Shown piece after piece: positions 22,669-34,836 of a DNA stretch of 64,000 nucleotides. Both the position numbers and the translations under genes were made by a program. The notes beneath the pieces were generated by a model, which saw only the letters and a list, made by a program, of their open reading frames with translations, was not told where the DNA came from and searched no databases. Source of the DNA: Arthrobotrys musiformis. Its lineage: Eukaryota > Ascomycota > Orbiliomycetes > Orbiliales > Orbiliaceae. How positions within the stretch are numbered: position 1 is the stretch's first letter; every line of letters begins with the position of its first letter. The stretch covers positions 3,472,001-3,536,000 of the forward strand of contig JAVHJL010000001.1 in assembly GCA_036971715.1 (NCBI GenBank). The letters run 5' to 3'.

Positions 22669-25194
22669 CACCACCTCTATCATAGCGTCGGGGCGTCGGG
22701 AAGTTTAAGGGCATTCGACCATCATAACTGACCGGGCTGTCAGAAGCCAGCCAACCGCACGCCGACGATTAATACCAAAAGTCTGGTTAGACTTGCGGCT
22801 TCATTCTCCCATTCGGAAGGCGCCCAGCCTGCTGTTGCTTAAAAACGGATTATCTGGCGAGAAAACCGCACCGTCGAGATTGTCTACACAGTGCTTCCCT
22901 ATACACCCCCTGGTCCGGTGGTCTCACGATACGATTTCTATTATCATACTAAATCGAATGATGGAAGGTGGTATATCGCAAAGGAGAAAAAAAGAGAAGA
23001 GAGAAAACGGACATGGTTTATAATCTAGGTCTTTAGGGCGACGCAAACATCAAACATATCGACGCACAGTACATACTATATTCGAGGGCATGTGGTGTTT
23101 TGGTTCTGATTAAGTATTTTCCTCCCTCGCCTTTGCTTTTTTCAAATTCTTGACCTTCAATCACTTCACTTCTCTTCACATACTTTTTTTTCAGTGTGCG
23201 ATTTAAAGAGGGTAAGAAGGTAGGGGTTCAAGTCCTCAATACGGCCAAGAGAATCGAGATCACGGGGAAGCTGCATTCGATTATTCAGATTATGGAAATA
23301 TCAATCACAGCACGTTGTCATTGCATGCACATTTACTGCTTAACTCGGGTAGTGAGGTTCGGTGCTGGTGATTGGCCAACTTCCAGCCTGCATGGCCCTT
23401 TGTTTCAGGAATTTCCGTACCAGCACAATATTGACGAGACCTCGTCTTAGATTTGAAGTCACATTCGAAGAACAGCATAATCATATAGTCCCTACGGACT
23501 CCTGGCGGCGACGATTGTCCTAAACTTAGCGGTATAAGAATTCGAGGCTACCATGGCTATATCGGATTGTTCTTGCTTGATCGCGCAATTCAATGTCAAG
23601 GATCTGGAATGTGCCGTCCACACGCAGGACCAACAGAACATATATATGCAGGCGTCCGCCACGGATATACACCGACTTACATATCCCGGGATTGTGATTT
23701 CGATCATGCATATCGAACCTAATTGAACATCGTTTTGAATACAATATGAAACAAAGCGAGAGATTGCTGGTATCCCCTAGCCTCGAGGCTAGACAGTAGT
23801 AGTATCAATAGCCAACCTGAAAAAGAGCTTAGGCGTGATAAGCTTAAAGTTCTTAATTAAAAAGTTGTATCATACCCTCTAGCCTCGCCCGGGCGGCCAA
23901 TTGAAGTCTACCGTATTCTTTGGAATGGGAAAATCAAAAAGTAAAGTTCGCCTTGAGAAACACCTAGACGCAGGACGCCCGCATTGGTGCCGCGCGCGCG
24001 CAGAATGTACTATGTACTCAACCGCGGGGCACTGCTGCGAGCCGACAGAAAGCGATAATGAATGAAGACCTTTAAGAGCTATTGTGTGACAACATTAAGG
24101 GTGCATCCTCGTAGATACCTACCATGCTAGGTCGGATGTCTTGAGATTTACATATGATTCGCCTGCATTACGCATACATAGTACCGAAGTTAGGTAGGTA
24201 TTGATATTGTGGATGCACCTGCGTCCCGCGTTCGAGGTACATACATGATGGCGCAGCCTTGCGTCATGCCTATCGAAGGTTAACTGTGCCACGAACGTGG
24301 ATCCTTCGAATTCTATGCCGCGTGGACAGATGATATTGCATCGGCACGGTGATTGGATCACATAATCTTATCGACCTCAATTGCTCAATTTCGTGATCGA
24401 AACTGACTCCAAGGTAGAATATCGTAGTTTCGATACAGAATTGATGTCTTTCATCGAGCTCGGTAAGCAAGGTATCGGGGTGGCAGAGGGGATACACGAC
24501 ATATACGGTCGATACCCCACTTTAATTGAACAAATTATCGGGGCCAACCGGCGTTTTGGCGCCTTACCAGCCTGTCGTTCGGTAACCCGGCCGAGCTCGA
24601 ACAAGCAAGCTGGTAAGTAAAATAAAATTAAATTAAAAAGAAAACTCGGACAGGACCCATGCAGTCGATTATGAATGTGGATATCTGCCATGGAGTTTGC
24701 AGTTAGTCCGGTCAGCCCCCTCAGAGTATACTAGTATGTACGCCTATATTAAGAAAGCTAAGGAAAAGAAAGCCTCGACTTGGGCCTGCATGTCTCCTAG
24801 CTAGCCTGCTCAAGTTCTTACTTCTTTCACTGATATAATCCGAAGGGTAGCTTGGGTACAAATAACCCCCTCGTTCCTGCTTAGCTACCTGAGAAAAACG
24901 GCTCCGACTTAATTTAGCAATTCCCATCCTCCTTTTTTTTTGTTTTCTTCTCTGACATCGTCATCGCCGTCATTGTCATATTGATTCAGGTACGTGTTTG
25001 TGTTAATATTTGCCCCCAGGTCAACATTGATATCTCGGTATACATATCCGGATATCAATAGATAGATAGGCATCATACATACCTATGTAGATACACACAT
25101 ACATACAAGCTGTATATCTGTCATCGATCATCCTCCGAATTCAGGAAGCATAGTACTTGGCCGGCTTCCAAGCGTGGCGTGTAAGGAAGTGCAA

Positions 25195-25217
25195 GTGGTG
25201 GTGGTGGTGGTGGTGGT
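25195..25217. repeat. GTG microsatellite
   Basis: Seven consecutive GTG triplets about 230 bases before the vWA-domain gene start. Confidence 0.7.
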
Positions 25218-25440
25218 TGTATGTAGCGATACGATCCTACGTAGGCTGGCTGACTGCTACCCCGCCATCATGCAATGGTCCCCGCCATAAAATGCCGCAA
25301 CCGTCCTGTTTGAACTGACGCTGACACGACCATCCGTTTACCTTCAACCAACCTAGCCCCGACCATCATCCCTCTTCGAACTCAAAAAATAAAATAAAAA
25401 AAGAACACTAAACCGCCGACGTTTCGTGTATCGCTAAGTT

Positions 25441-28398
25441 ATGGGTGTAAGTTTGGAAGCCCTCTCCTTCAACCTCTCTTCAACCTATCCGGCCGGCTTC
25501 GTCATCTGAGCCGGATCCTGTCGAAACAAACGTAACGGCACAGTCCCAGCTGACCTGCTCTTCCCGGTGCTTTCAAGCTCGCTTCCAAATTAGGTAATTC
25601 CGGCTGTGATACCCGACGACGCAACGCAGTTTCTGCAACAGTTTCCATTGGCAGGATCGATAGCACCTGCTGCATGACAATCCTGCACTGCTCTGCACTG
25701 CTCTGCCGCCGTTATGATTCCGTTCTATAATTATATGTAATCATGTATCGTCCGTTCCCCGAGCTAACCGGTCTTCGGAAACAGCTGCTGCGCAAGCAAA
25801 TCCAAACTACTACGGCCCTCCAGGGGGTGCTCCTCAGGGTGCTCCTCAGGGTGCCTATCCCGGCCAGGCTCCACCAGGCCAGTACCCTCCAAGCGGCCCA
25901 GGAGGTGCCCCGCCAGGTGGACAAAAGGCAGGTGCTCCAGGTGCCTACCAGGCTCCACAATATCAGGCTTACTCTGGCGGTCCTGGGGGCAAACCACCCG
26001 GCGGTCCCGGCGGTCCCGCTCCATATGGCGTAAGTACTTTATCATATCTCCCGCACATTATCCGTTTAGGTAGTTAGTCGAGTTGGTTTGTCTCTGTTTT
26101 TTTTGTTGTTCCCACCGTTCTATTCTGTTTTTTTCCCTTTCCTGCCTCCTCTTTGCAAAATACGTACTTCCCTGTCGTCCTTGCCGGAAGCCGGAAAAGC
26201 AATCTAAAGGGCGATTCAACATATCTCTCTCGAGGCCGACGGTTGATCGAGGATTCTTTATTCATCTACCATAGCAAACTCCAATGTCGCCGTCATATGG
26301 CTATAACCAGCCGCCGCAGGCACAGTACCCAGGTGCTCCAGCGATACCGCCAAGGCCTGGTGCTATGGCCGGCGGAATGCCTAATCCCTCCCCATATGGT
26401 GGTGGATACCAAAATCCCCCTCCTCAACAGCAGCAGCAATATAATCCCTACGGAGCACCTCCACCTAACCCTTCCTACCAGAGTTCACCCTTCGGCCAGT
26501 CGAATCCGTATGCCCCGCCACAGCAACAATATGGCCAGCCGCAACAGCAGATGCCCCAGTACAACAACCCGTACGGTAGCCCCGCACCGCCGCCTTACGG
26601 ACAGCAGCATACACCGCAAACGAATTATTACGTTAGTTTAGACCGCGAAACCAGAATTATTATCTTTTTTTTTTTTCGCTTGCGTTTACCGTTTGCTTTT
26701 TAAAATTTCGGATGATAAATTTGGCGATAATGTATGGTTCGCTAACTGGAGTATATCATGACTCTTTTAGGCTCCACAGGGACAACAACCTATGGGCGGT
26801 CCAGCTGGAGGTCCAGGCCAAGTGAACCCACAACAATACATGCAAGTCTTGCAACAAACCGTTGTCGACAACAAGATCCAAAATTTCTTCCCACCTCAAC
26901 GATTGGACCAAATTTCTCGAACTATTTCCAACCAGATCGACCGACTTCGTCAAGGATGGAACCTTCCTCTCGAGGTCGCCGTTGACTTTGTCAAGTTGGC
27001 TTTGTTCGATATTATTATCTACATCGGTGGGTCTTGAATCTGGTCTTTAAACAAATAGTATTTTCGCGGGGGTGTTAATATTCGTGTTTTTCTGAAAATA
27101 GATGACAGCGGTTCCATGGCCTTCGAGGAAGGCGGAGAGCGTATCAAAGATCTCAAGCTCATCCTCGAGCGAGTTGCCTTTGCTGCTACTCTGTTCGACC
27201 ACGATGGTATCAGCTTGCGTTTCATGAACAACGACCTTGCCCGAAACAATATCACCCAACCGGCGGAAATCGAGCAAATCATCAGCCAGGTTCAATTCAA
27301 GGGTCTCACTCCCATGGGAACATCTTTGAAGACTAAGGTTTTGGATCCTTTGGTCCTCGGACCCGCACGTTCGGGTGGATTGCAAAAGCCAATTCTTATT
27401 ATTACCAGTAGGTTTCCTCGTTCTTTTTTTTGTCAATTCTATCTTACTAACAATTATTGTAGTCACCGACGGGTATGCTTCTCCCCGGGTTCTATGTGAA
27501 ATGTGTTTTGATACTAAATTATAAACTAGACAACCTGCTGGTGAGCCCGAGAGCGCAGTTCAGGATGCTGTCAGGAGTGCCTCGGATGAGCTCGCTAGAA
27601 CTCAGTATGGCTCCGGTGGTATGTAGAGATGCACTTCTAATATTGTATTCGATGGGTGACTAATAACGTGGTGTGCAGCTGTCTCCTTCCAATTCGCGCA
27701 GGTCGGAAATGATCTCCGTGCTCGTGAGTTCTTGGGCAGACTTGATAGGGATCCCAGAGTTGGCCATTTGATCGATTGCACATCCAGTATGTTCTCACTT
27801 TACCAACCAGCCGCGATTAAGGGAGGGTATTTTCTAATATTTGATTATAGACTATGAGGTCGAGGCCGACGAGATGTCGAAATCCAGCCCACCTGTTAAT
27901 CTCACGGTGGAACTTTGGGTGAGACGATACTTATACATCACCATTAGTGCTATCGAGAGACTGACTGAAGAAATCTTAGTTGACTAAACTTCTCCTTGGT
28001 GCCATTGACCCATCGGTATGTACTTGTCGAATGATGCTTAAAGATTTTGAGACGCGAACAGTGGCTAATGGATATTACAGTACGATCGCAAAGATGAAGC
28101 CGGCCATGCTCCTCCACCACAACAGGGTGGATACGGCGCACCAGCTGGTCAGTATGGTGGACCACCACCACAGCAATACGGTGCCCCACAAGGCCAGTAT
28201 GGTGCCCCACAAGGCCAATACGGTGCTCCTCCACCAGGCCAATATGGAGCCCCTCCACCAGGTCAATATGGTGCGCCACAGGGCCAATACGGAGCGCCAC
28301 AGGGCCAATACGGAGCACCCCCACCAGGCCAATACGGAGCTCCACCACCAGGACAATACGGTGGCGGATACCCCGGTGGAAAGCCCCCGAAGTATTAG
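25441..28398 (+). CDS. von Willebrand A-domain protein with prion-like tails
   Basis: Eleven exons (25441-25444, 25785-26029, 26275-26631, 26771-27026, 27102-27407, 27463-27472, 27530-27618, 27679-27786, 27851-27918, 27980-28015, 28081-28398) encode 598 residues. The N-terminal 210 residues are almost only Pro, Gly, Tyr, Gln and Ala. A vWA fold follows (about 265-490) with a complete MIDAS start IDDSGSM (residues 287-293), LTPMGTSL and IITITDGQPAGEPE. The C-terminal 105 residues hold ten QYG-based repeats. Exon 6 has just 10 bases, and the start codon lies on a 4-base coding exon whose position is the least certain part: ATGG is followed by a GTGTAAG donor and the next acceptor restores frame. 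The family is fungal and copine-like in its vWA core; a cytosolic assembly or stress role is inference. Confidence 0.8.
28174..28353 (+). repeat. In-frame QYG coding repeats
   Basis: Tandem 21-24-base units encode QYGAPQG and QYGAPPPG. The order two APQ units then two APPP units is present twice in succession, so a four-unit block of about 90 bases was probably duplicated. Confidence 0.8.
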
Positions 28399-29374
28399 AT
28401 ATAAAAAACGTGAAGTTGTTGAAGGGATTCTAAGGAAGGACATGGGACCTATTAATTCTGGGTTTAAGATGCTTCTAACCGTGATGTGAACGTTTTTGTA
28501 ACGCGTTTCCTTTCATTCATGACTACTGGGAATTGATATCATTTTCATTGTTTTTTTTTCATTTCTTTTTTTTCTTATGGGACTTTCATTACTCTTTTCT
28601 CCCTTCTTATCACTCTCCCGGAGGCTGTTCTTCGCATGCAGTGTAACTCAAAAGGCAAAAAAAACAAAAGGGCGCATTGATCGATTGGTACGATAATGAC
28701 GTATACTAGCCGAAGGTACTCATAACCTATCGATGATATCCGCATATGCATACAGACTCGTGCATATGCCTCTTTTTTCTCTCTATAAAAATGTGACGGG
28801 AGGGAATTTACGGGTGATATAACAAAAGTGACGAGCTCGAGGCCAAAACCAACGGCGGCAATTGTGTGTGTTGGTTTGGATTTGTGTTCGGACGAGCTGT
28901 GATTGGTGCCCGCCGGCCCCGCCATGGATGTGCCATGGATGTGCCATGATCGAGGCCGGTGATATGATATGTGATTGATCGAGTGGATGTGGGGTGGAGG
29001 TTGGATGTGGGACAGGTATTAAAACCTCAAAGCCCACTAGTTCCTCTACCTACTTTATAATATATAGCTCTTACTCAACCGATTTAATAACGATCGATAC
29101 TAAACTCCGCTTCGAAGCCTCGTTTCGGTCGAACACACGTGCACATTCCAGTACCCCTCCCGTTCCTTCTCAACCAGCCTCCACCTGCCAGTATACTGCT
29201 GCTGCTGCTGCTGCGAGATTCGAGTCCAGATCTCGGGACCCACTAGCTCGCCTGCCTGACAGCCTTCCTGCGGGGCTCTCGATTCGTTTCCATTCGATTT
29301 CAGTACCGTGCCTGTGCCTGCGGGCGGATGTCTCATTTTCGGAGCCTTTCCCCAATAATTCGCCCTCTACCAAA
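28399..29374. other. Intergenic region before Snf4
   Basis: 3' UTR of the vWA gene and promoter plus 5' UTR of Snf4. It includes a GCCATGGATGT unit repeated near 28920-28945 and a run of CTG triplets at 29199-29216. No gene is seen. Confidence 0.5.
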
Positions 29375-31209
29375 ATGTCGTCGAGCAGGTACGTCCAATT
29401 ACGAGCAGCAGGAGGAGCTGCCATGATCCCCGGGGAACAAGCCTAGCTGCTGCTTGGGTAGCTCCATGCCGCTGCCCTGCGACCCATGGCGAACGGATAA
29501 AAAAAAAAAAAAAAAAAAAAGAGGCGGCTGCACACTTGACCATTTGGATCCAGTTCCTGTAACTAACCCGCTTTTTCTTTTCGGTGGCTCCCTCCATCAT
29601 TCCTTTTGGGGGGAGCTTCTGTTTCTTTTTTTTTTTCCTTTTGTAGGATGCCAACGATAACTCCCGCAACTCCCTCATCCTTCCTACGACCTGCCGCTCA
29701 GTCTTCCGTCGTCACACCGGATCCTACGCCCCCTTCTGCATCTACGGGTACTGTTAATACCAATCAATCGGGTCAGAGAAAGATGGATGTGGTGGATGAA
29801 GAACAGAGGGCTGGGTTGAAGGCTATTCGAGGTTTCTTGAGGCTGAGGACTAGCTATGATGTCTTGCCTGTTTCGTTCAGGTTGATGTGAGTGCATATCC
29901 CCTCCCCCACCGTCCTTTTCCGATGGTCTTATTACTATTGTCATTCTATTTGCTTTCTATACCTTTCTGTTTAATGGTGACTTGGAGGCAATTGAGATTG
30001 GATATTCGATGGAAAAGGTTGTGATGTACTGACGTCACTCCCTCCTGTCTACAGAGTTTTGGATACCACGCTACTTGTGAAGCAGAGCTTGGCTATACTC
30101 GTTCAGAATGGTAAGGCGACTCGTTTTCCTCTACCTGCAGGTGCCCGTTCTGGCGTGAATTTCTTTCGTGGATGCTAATGAGGTGCTACTATTGCTGCTT
30201 GTATGCAGGCATTGTTTCGGCGCCGCTCTGGGACTCGACTCAGTCCAAATTCGCCGGCTTGCTCACGTCGACCGACTTTATCAATGTTATACAATACTAC
30301 TTTCAGTTTCCCGAGGATCTAAAGGAGATTGACAAATTCAGACTGAATAGTTTGCGAGGTATACACACATCTTCCCTCTTCAATCGCTCTTATTTGGGCA
30401 GTAAAACTGAAAAATGACGTTTTGTTTAAAGAGGTCGAACGTCGAATCGGTGTCGCCCCACCCGAGACGTCCTACATTGACCCGATGAAACCTCTCTACG
30501 ATGCCTGTCGCCAAATGCTCCGCTCGCGTGCCCGTAGAATACCCCTCATCGATGTCGACGACGAAACCGGCCAGGAGATGGTTGTCAACGTGGTCACCCA
30601 GTACCGTATCCTGCGATTCGTGGCCATCAACGTCAAGGGTGTGCAGGCGCTTCGTAAACCTTTGAGGGATCTTAAGATCGGGTGTTATGACAATTTGGCG
30701 ACGGCGACGATGGATACTCCCGTGTTGGATGTGATTCATTTGTTGGTCAAGAGGGATATTGCGAGCGTGCCTATTGTTAATCCCGATGGTATGTCTCTAT
30801 GTTAAAGTCGGGGGGAATGTGTTTTTGTGCTAATTATGGTTTTATAGGGGTCGTGCTTAACTGCTATGAGGCCGTGGACATCTTGGCTCTCATTAAGGGA
30901 GGGATCTATGATGAGCTGAGCCTTACCGTTGGAGAGTCTCTCTTGAAGAGACCTGATGTGAGATACAACCCCCCTCTATCTATATGGTTTGCTTGCAGTA
31001 CTGATGTATTGGTATTGCAGGACTTTGCTGGGATACATACCTGCACGCTGCAGGACCGCCTTGACACGATCTTTGACACGATTAGAAACTCACGAGTTCA
31101 TCGATTTGTGGTTGTGGATGAGAAGAAGCGATTGGTGGGGATTTTGACGTTGAGTGATATCTTGAGGTATATCTTGCTCGAAGGGAATGATGCCGGCGAG
31201 GGGTCGTAA
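29375..31209 (+). CDS. snf4: AMPK/SNF1 gamma subunit Snf4
   Basis: Regulatory, nucleotide-sensing subunit of the SNF1 protein kinase that controls carbon-source responses. Seven exons (29375-29388, 29647-29886, 30055-30110, 30209-30358, 30432-30788, 30848-30957, 31021-31209) give 371 residues. Four CBS motifs cover about residues 60-360, with landmarks LRTSYDVLPVSFRLIVLD, GIVSAPLWDS, ACRQMLRSRARRIPLID, ASVPIVN and VHRFVVVDE followed by LVGILTLSDIL. The first exon encodes only MSSSR and is joined over a 258-base intron that holds a 22-base A-run (29499-29520). If that splice is not used, the next Met (MPTIT, 29648) would serve as start and remove five residues; both are plausible. The N-terminal 45 residues are Ser/Thr/Pro-rich. 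Confidence 0.93.
29499..29520. repeat. 22-base A run
   Basis: Uninterrupted adenines within the first Snf4 intron, the longest homopolymer in the window and a likely site of length error or variation. Confidence 0.85.
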
Positions 31210-31643
31210 ATGAGTCCCTTTCGGCAACCTTTTTTTCTTTGTCTTTTTCTTTCCCTTTCTTCTCTTTCTTTACCTAGCATTTAACTACCGGTTTTGGGGA
31301 GGTCCTTTTACTTTGTGATCAAGGCATTGGAGGTTGTTTGGGCGTTGCTTGCTTGTGGGTGTGGTTGTGGTAATTGTGGTTCCTGGGGGTTGGTTGGCTG
31401 GCTGGTTGTGTGGTACATTTGGCTTGCAGCTTCTTTTCCTTCTTTTTTCAAAATGTCCTCTTTTCCTTTTTTTTTTTTTAAATTTAAATTAAAGTGTGCG
31501 ATCGATATAGAGAGGGGGGAAGTAGTGGTATATTGTTATACTCTAACTCATATGCTATGGTAACTTTTGGTAGCTTTGTATGTGACATATACATATACTT
31601 ATTCAGCCTGTAAGCTGAGAGGGGGATAGGTGGGTATCGGTGT
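31210..31643. other. Convergent 3' intergenic region
   Basis: Between the 3' ends of Snf4 and Hem3. T/C-rich first, then GGTTG-rich; no gene seen. Confidence 0.5.
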
Positions 31644-32956
31644 TTACTGCTCTGATGCTTCCTGCTTCTCGACCAATTTCCTCATGGCCTCTTCGACCTC
31701 GGTCTCCTTCTCTGCGACTTTGGCAGCCTGCGGGTCGGTGTCCTTGCTTCTTTGGATTGCGTTCAAGATAGTACCAGCTCCCTGTTCTAGCATCCTCGCA
31801 GCCATCAACCGTCCGACATCCTCCGCCCTCGTAACGCTCAATTTCAACCCGGCCTCGTCGTCGTCCAGACTTAATACGTCTTCTACTTCTACACTCTGCG
31901 TACCGTCGACGGATGATACGGAAGCTTTCATGTGTATTCTGTTGCCGTTACCGTCCTCCTCTGCTAGGAATTTCGTCTCAACGCCGATGGGGACGCTACA
32001 CCCGCCCTCTAGGGTTCTCATCAACTGTCTTTCTGAGAGGGCGCAGAGGTATGTGGGGATGTGAGTTAGTGGTTTTACCAGTTCGGCGACTTCTGGGTCT
32101 TCGGAGCGGATTTCGACGCCGATGGCGCCTTGGCCGACGGCGTGGAGGAGGGTTGGGGAGGAGAGGTAGGAGGTTATTCTGTGTTGGAGGTCCATGCGGA
32201 TTAGACCTGCTGCTGCGAGGATGATGCAGCTGTATGGGGATTCTGGGTCGTCGAGTTTGCGGAGGCGGGTGTCGCTTTGTTTCGATTAGTATGTAAGATA
32301 GTGGAGGTATGGAAGGGGGGATCATACACATTACCCCGAGCGTTCTCGAGTTTTACGTGTGGATATCGTTTTAGAATCTGTGCGCCGCGACGGACGGAGG
32401 AGGTTCCGATTACGCTTCCTGCGGGGAGGTCATCGAGGGATTTGTAGGGTGAACCGGCTTTCATTATGAGAGCGTCGCGGGGGTCTGTGCTGCGGATTCT
32501 TCTTTAGACTTTTTCCTTTCCTTTTGTTTCTCTTCTATTGTATCTTTCGTTCTTTGAAGTCTTTTTGGAATGGGGTAGGGATTTGGTTGTACCTTCGCGC
32601 TCGAGAATGCTACCGATTATACACCCCGGCGGCAGTACCGTCGGCATATCTGTATCATATTAGCCTTACTGTCTGTCTACTTATCATGATGAGGTGTAAT
32701 TACCTTTTAGGGAGTGAACGATCAAATCGACCTCTTTCTCGAGTAACAAAGCCTCGAGTTCCAGCGTCCACAGGCTCTTGGCGCCGAAGGAGTGTAGTGC
32801 GGTGACTTTGTCCTTGTCGCCCATGGTTTTCATGGAGGTGATTTCGAAGGTGGCGGTGGGGTTTAGAGCGATCAGGGCGTCGCGGACGATGTTTGTTTGG
32901 ATCATTGCGAGGCGGGAGGAGCGGGTGCCTATGCGGTAGACCTTTGGTTCTGACAT
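31644..32956 (-). CDS. hem3: Porphobilinogen deaminase (hydroxymethylbilane synthase)
   Basis: Joins four porphobilinogen molecules into hydroxymethylbilane, the third step of haem synthesis after ALA, in the cytosol. Four exons (32956-32704, 32649-32593, 32484-32328, 32274-31644) give 365 residues. Landmarks are RIGTRSSRLAMIQT at the N-terminus, ITSMKTMGDKD, VHSLKDMPTVLPPG, the GTSSVRRGAQ motif, ENARGNVDTRLRKLD and LEGGCSVPIG, where Cys about 248 carries the dipyrromethane cofactor. The third intron could be placed at two nearby GT sites; using GTATGA gives RGNVDTRL, which matches the family. The C-terminus has a Glu/Lys-rich helix. The gene is divergent from the HNH-like gene with 423 bases between starts. 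Confidence 0.95.
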
Positions 32957-33379
32957 GTTGGCGGTTGTGGTTTAAAGAATGGTAGTATATTATATTGAGG
33001 TTGAAGTTGAAGTCGAAGTGTGGAGGTGCAGAGATTTGGAGGGGAATTCGGGATGCAGCCGAGTTTTCGATGGTTGCACATGCTGCCGGTTGCCATGGTT
33101 GCTTTTTTGTGGCACATCGGACCTCGATTTGGCGGTTTGTCCCGTTTGGGACTAGTGTTGCGAATAATTCAACATTTTCAACACATTTTGTTTGTTTCGG
33201 TTGCTTTCTGGCGACGTCTATCATCATCACCATCGACACCATCAACCTGCACGCCTGAACATCTCATCTCCGGCAACCCCCCCTGCACGCACGTTATCCT
33301 CCACCCACAAGGCTCAGCACCCTCACCGTCTCTAAACAAAAAGCAAAACAGGCTATCATCCAGCTAAAACTAAATTACG
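32957..33379. other. Divergent promoter of Hem3 and the HNH-like gene
   Basis: Holds both promoters. The ORFs here extend from antisense reading of Hem3 exon 1 and are not credible genes. No named motif recognised. Confidence 0.5.
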
Positions 33380-34836
33380 ATGTCGTCCCCGAACGCCGGC
33401 GACGAGAGCGTGCTCACCCGTGAGCTCAAGTACGAACTGGCGGGACTCCTCACCCTACGCGACAAACTACCCCAACCGGGCGGCGCGTGTGTCATCTGCT
33501 CAGATCACAAGTCCAAGTTTCGGGTTTCTTTCATCATCCGAGAGGAGGATGAGGCACTGGTAGCTCCTATTCCACCATTCCATCCGTCTTGATATATATA
33601 CTAATTTTTCATCGATAAAAAAACTAGTTCGAAACCTACAAAAAGAGCGGATACATCCCCGACCCCCTCTCAAAACTCGACGACATCGAAAACCTCCTCC
33701 CGACCTGTCCAAACTGCGCCTCCCTCTTCGACACCCCCCGCCCATCCATCCTCCTCCTCCCGCAAAACCTCGACTTTTTCATCCTCTGGGAACACCGCGA
33801 CTACGAACGTCGAACCCAGGAGTTTAACAAATCAAACGTCTCCTCGGAGAGAACGGTGCCGGAATACGACGACTACAACGGTTCCTACAAGCTCTACGTT
33901 CTAACTAATGATCCTGAGACCATCCACGAGGGATTGAGGATTAAGATCGAAGATGGTGAAAGAAGAATTTACACCGAGGCCTCGCCGACGGCGTTGATAC
34001 TCCACGCCGGAAGAGCGATGGGGATTCCAGAGGTTCACCCCCGCGGATACGGAATACCCATCCATATCCGACAAAAACTGGTGGAATTATTCAATCTCTG
34101 GGAACGACTACCCCCCGGAGAACATAGCGCTCCATCGACTCCGGAGGAATACTCAATGATCAAAGCCGGCTCCTCACCCATGCCTTCCAAGTCCAGAAAG
34201 AAGAATAAAAAGGCGAAAGGAAAAGGGAAAGGGAAAGGGAAGAGAGTTCGAAGTCCTAGTTCTCCGGATACGTCGAATGATTCGTATAAATCTACCACTC
34301 GGACTCCGAAGTCTAAGCGTGTGAAGATGAGAGATTTGACTCGGGGCGATGATAAAGAGCGTAGGAAGGCTCAGGCTGAGGGGAGGTTTTATGTTAGTCC
34401 TGCGTCGCCGGAGAAGTCGGTGGGTTCGGAGAGGGGGTATCTACGCACGAGTTTGAGGGGTAGCGTTTCGTTTCCTGTGTTGACGTTTGGGGGGAGGAAA
34501 AGAGGGGATGTCAACCGTATTGGGTTGAAGAAACTGAGTGGCGGTGGTGGAAAGATGCGGAATAAAAATTTTGACTATGACGAGGAAGAAGAAGAGGAGG
34601 ATGAAGACGTGGAGGATAGTGAGGATAGCGAGGGTGGAGAAAGCGATGATGATAGTGAGGATGGTGAAGATGGAGAAAGTGAGGAGGATAGTGAGGATGG
34701 GGAAAGTCAAGAGGATGAATCCGACGAATCCGACGACTCCACCGAACGACGAAAATACAACTGGAGTTTTGGCCCTCGAATGTCTTCTTCCGATATCATC
34801 GAATCAGCCTTAGGGTCTTCAAAACGCTACAGCTAG
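33380..34836 (+). CDS. HNH-like protein with acidic C-terminal tail
   Basis: Two exons (33380-33559, 33628-34836) give 462 residues. The N-terminal 130 residues resemble fungal HNH-type domains: a CVIC pair (about residue 37), then ENLLPTCPNCASLFDTP and NLDFFILWEHRD. The His of a normal HNH core after CVIC is not visible (the stretch reads SKFRVSFII), so nuclease activity is doubtful. The middle (about 100-200) forms a mixed region ending in GIPIHIRQKLVELFNLW. A Lys/Gly-rich basic patch (KGKGKGKGKR) and a final 80-residue Glu/Asp/Ser tail follow, both low-complexity. Basic and acidic tails suggest a nuclear protein. The family assignment is by layout and motif only. Confidence 0.7.

Larger units (their letters stand above)
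22063..25440. other. 3.4-kb gene-poor region between two divergent genes
   Basis: The largest gap in the window, between the start of Vac8 and the start of the vWA gene. Short tandem repeats occur at 22651-22668 (GATAC units) and 25195-25217 (GTG units). ORFs of 60-140 codons (for example 22225-22647 and 24377-24691) lack recognisable motifs. Many TATATA and CATACATA stretches make it look like non-coding or decayed sequence. I find no transposon terminus, RNA gene or conserved exon. Confidence 0.5.

Noticed and set aside
23215..23245. GGTTCAAGTCC resembling a tRNA B box
   Set aside because: No matching acceptor stem, A box or anticodon arm on either side.
32700..33245. 181-codon minus-strand ORF overlapping Hem3
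   Set aside because: Out of frame with Hem3 exon 1, which is unmistakable.
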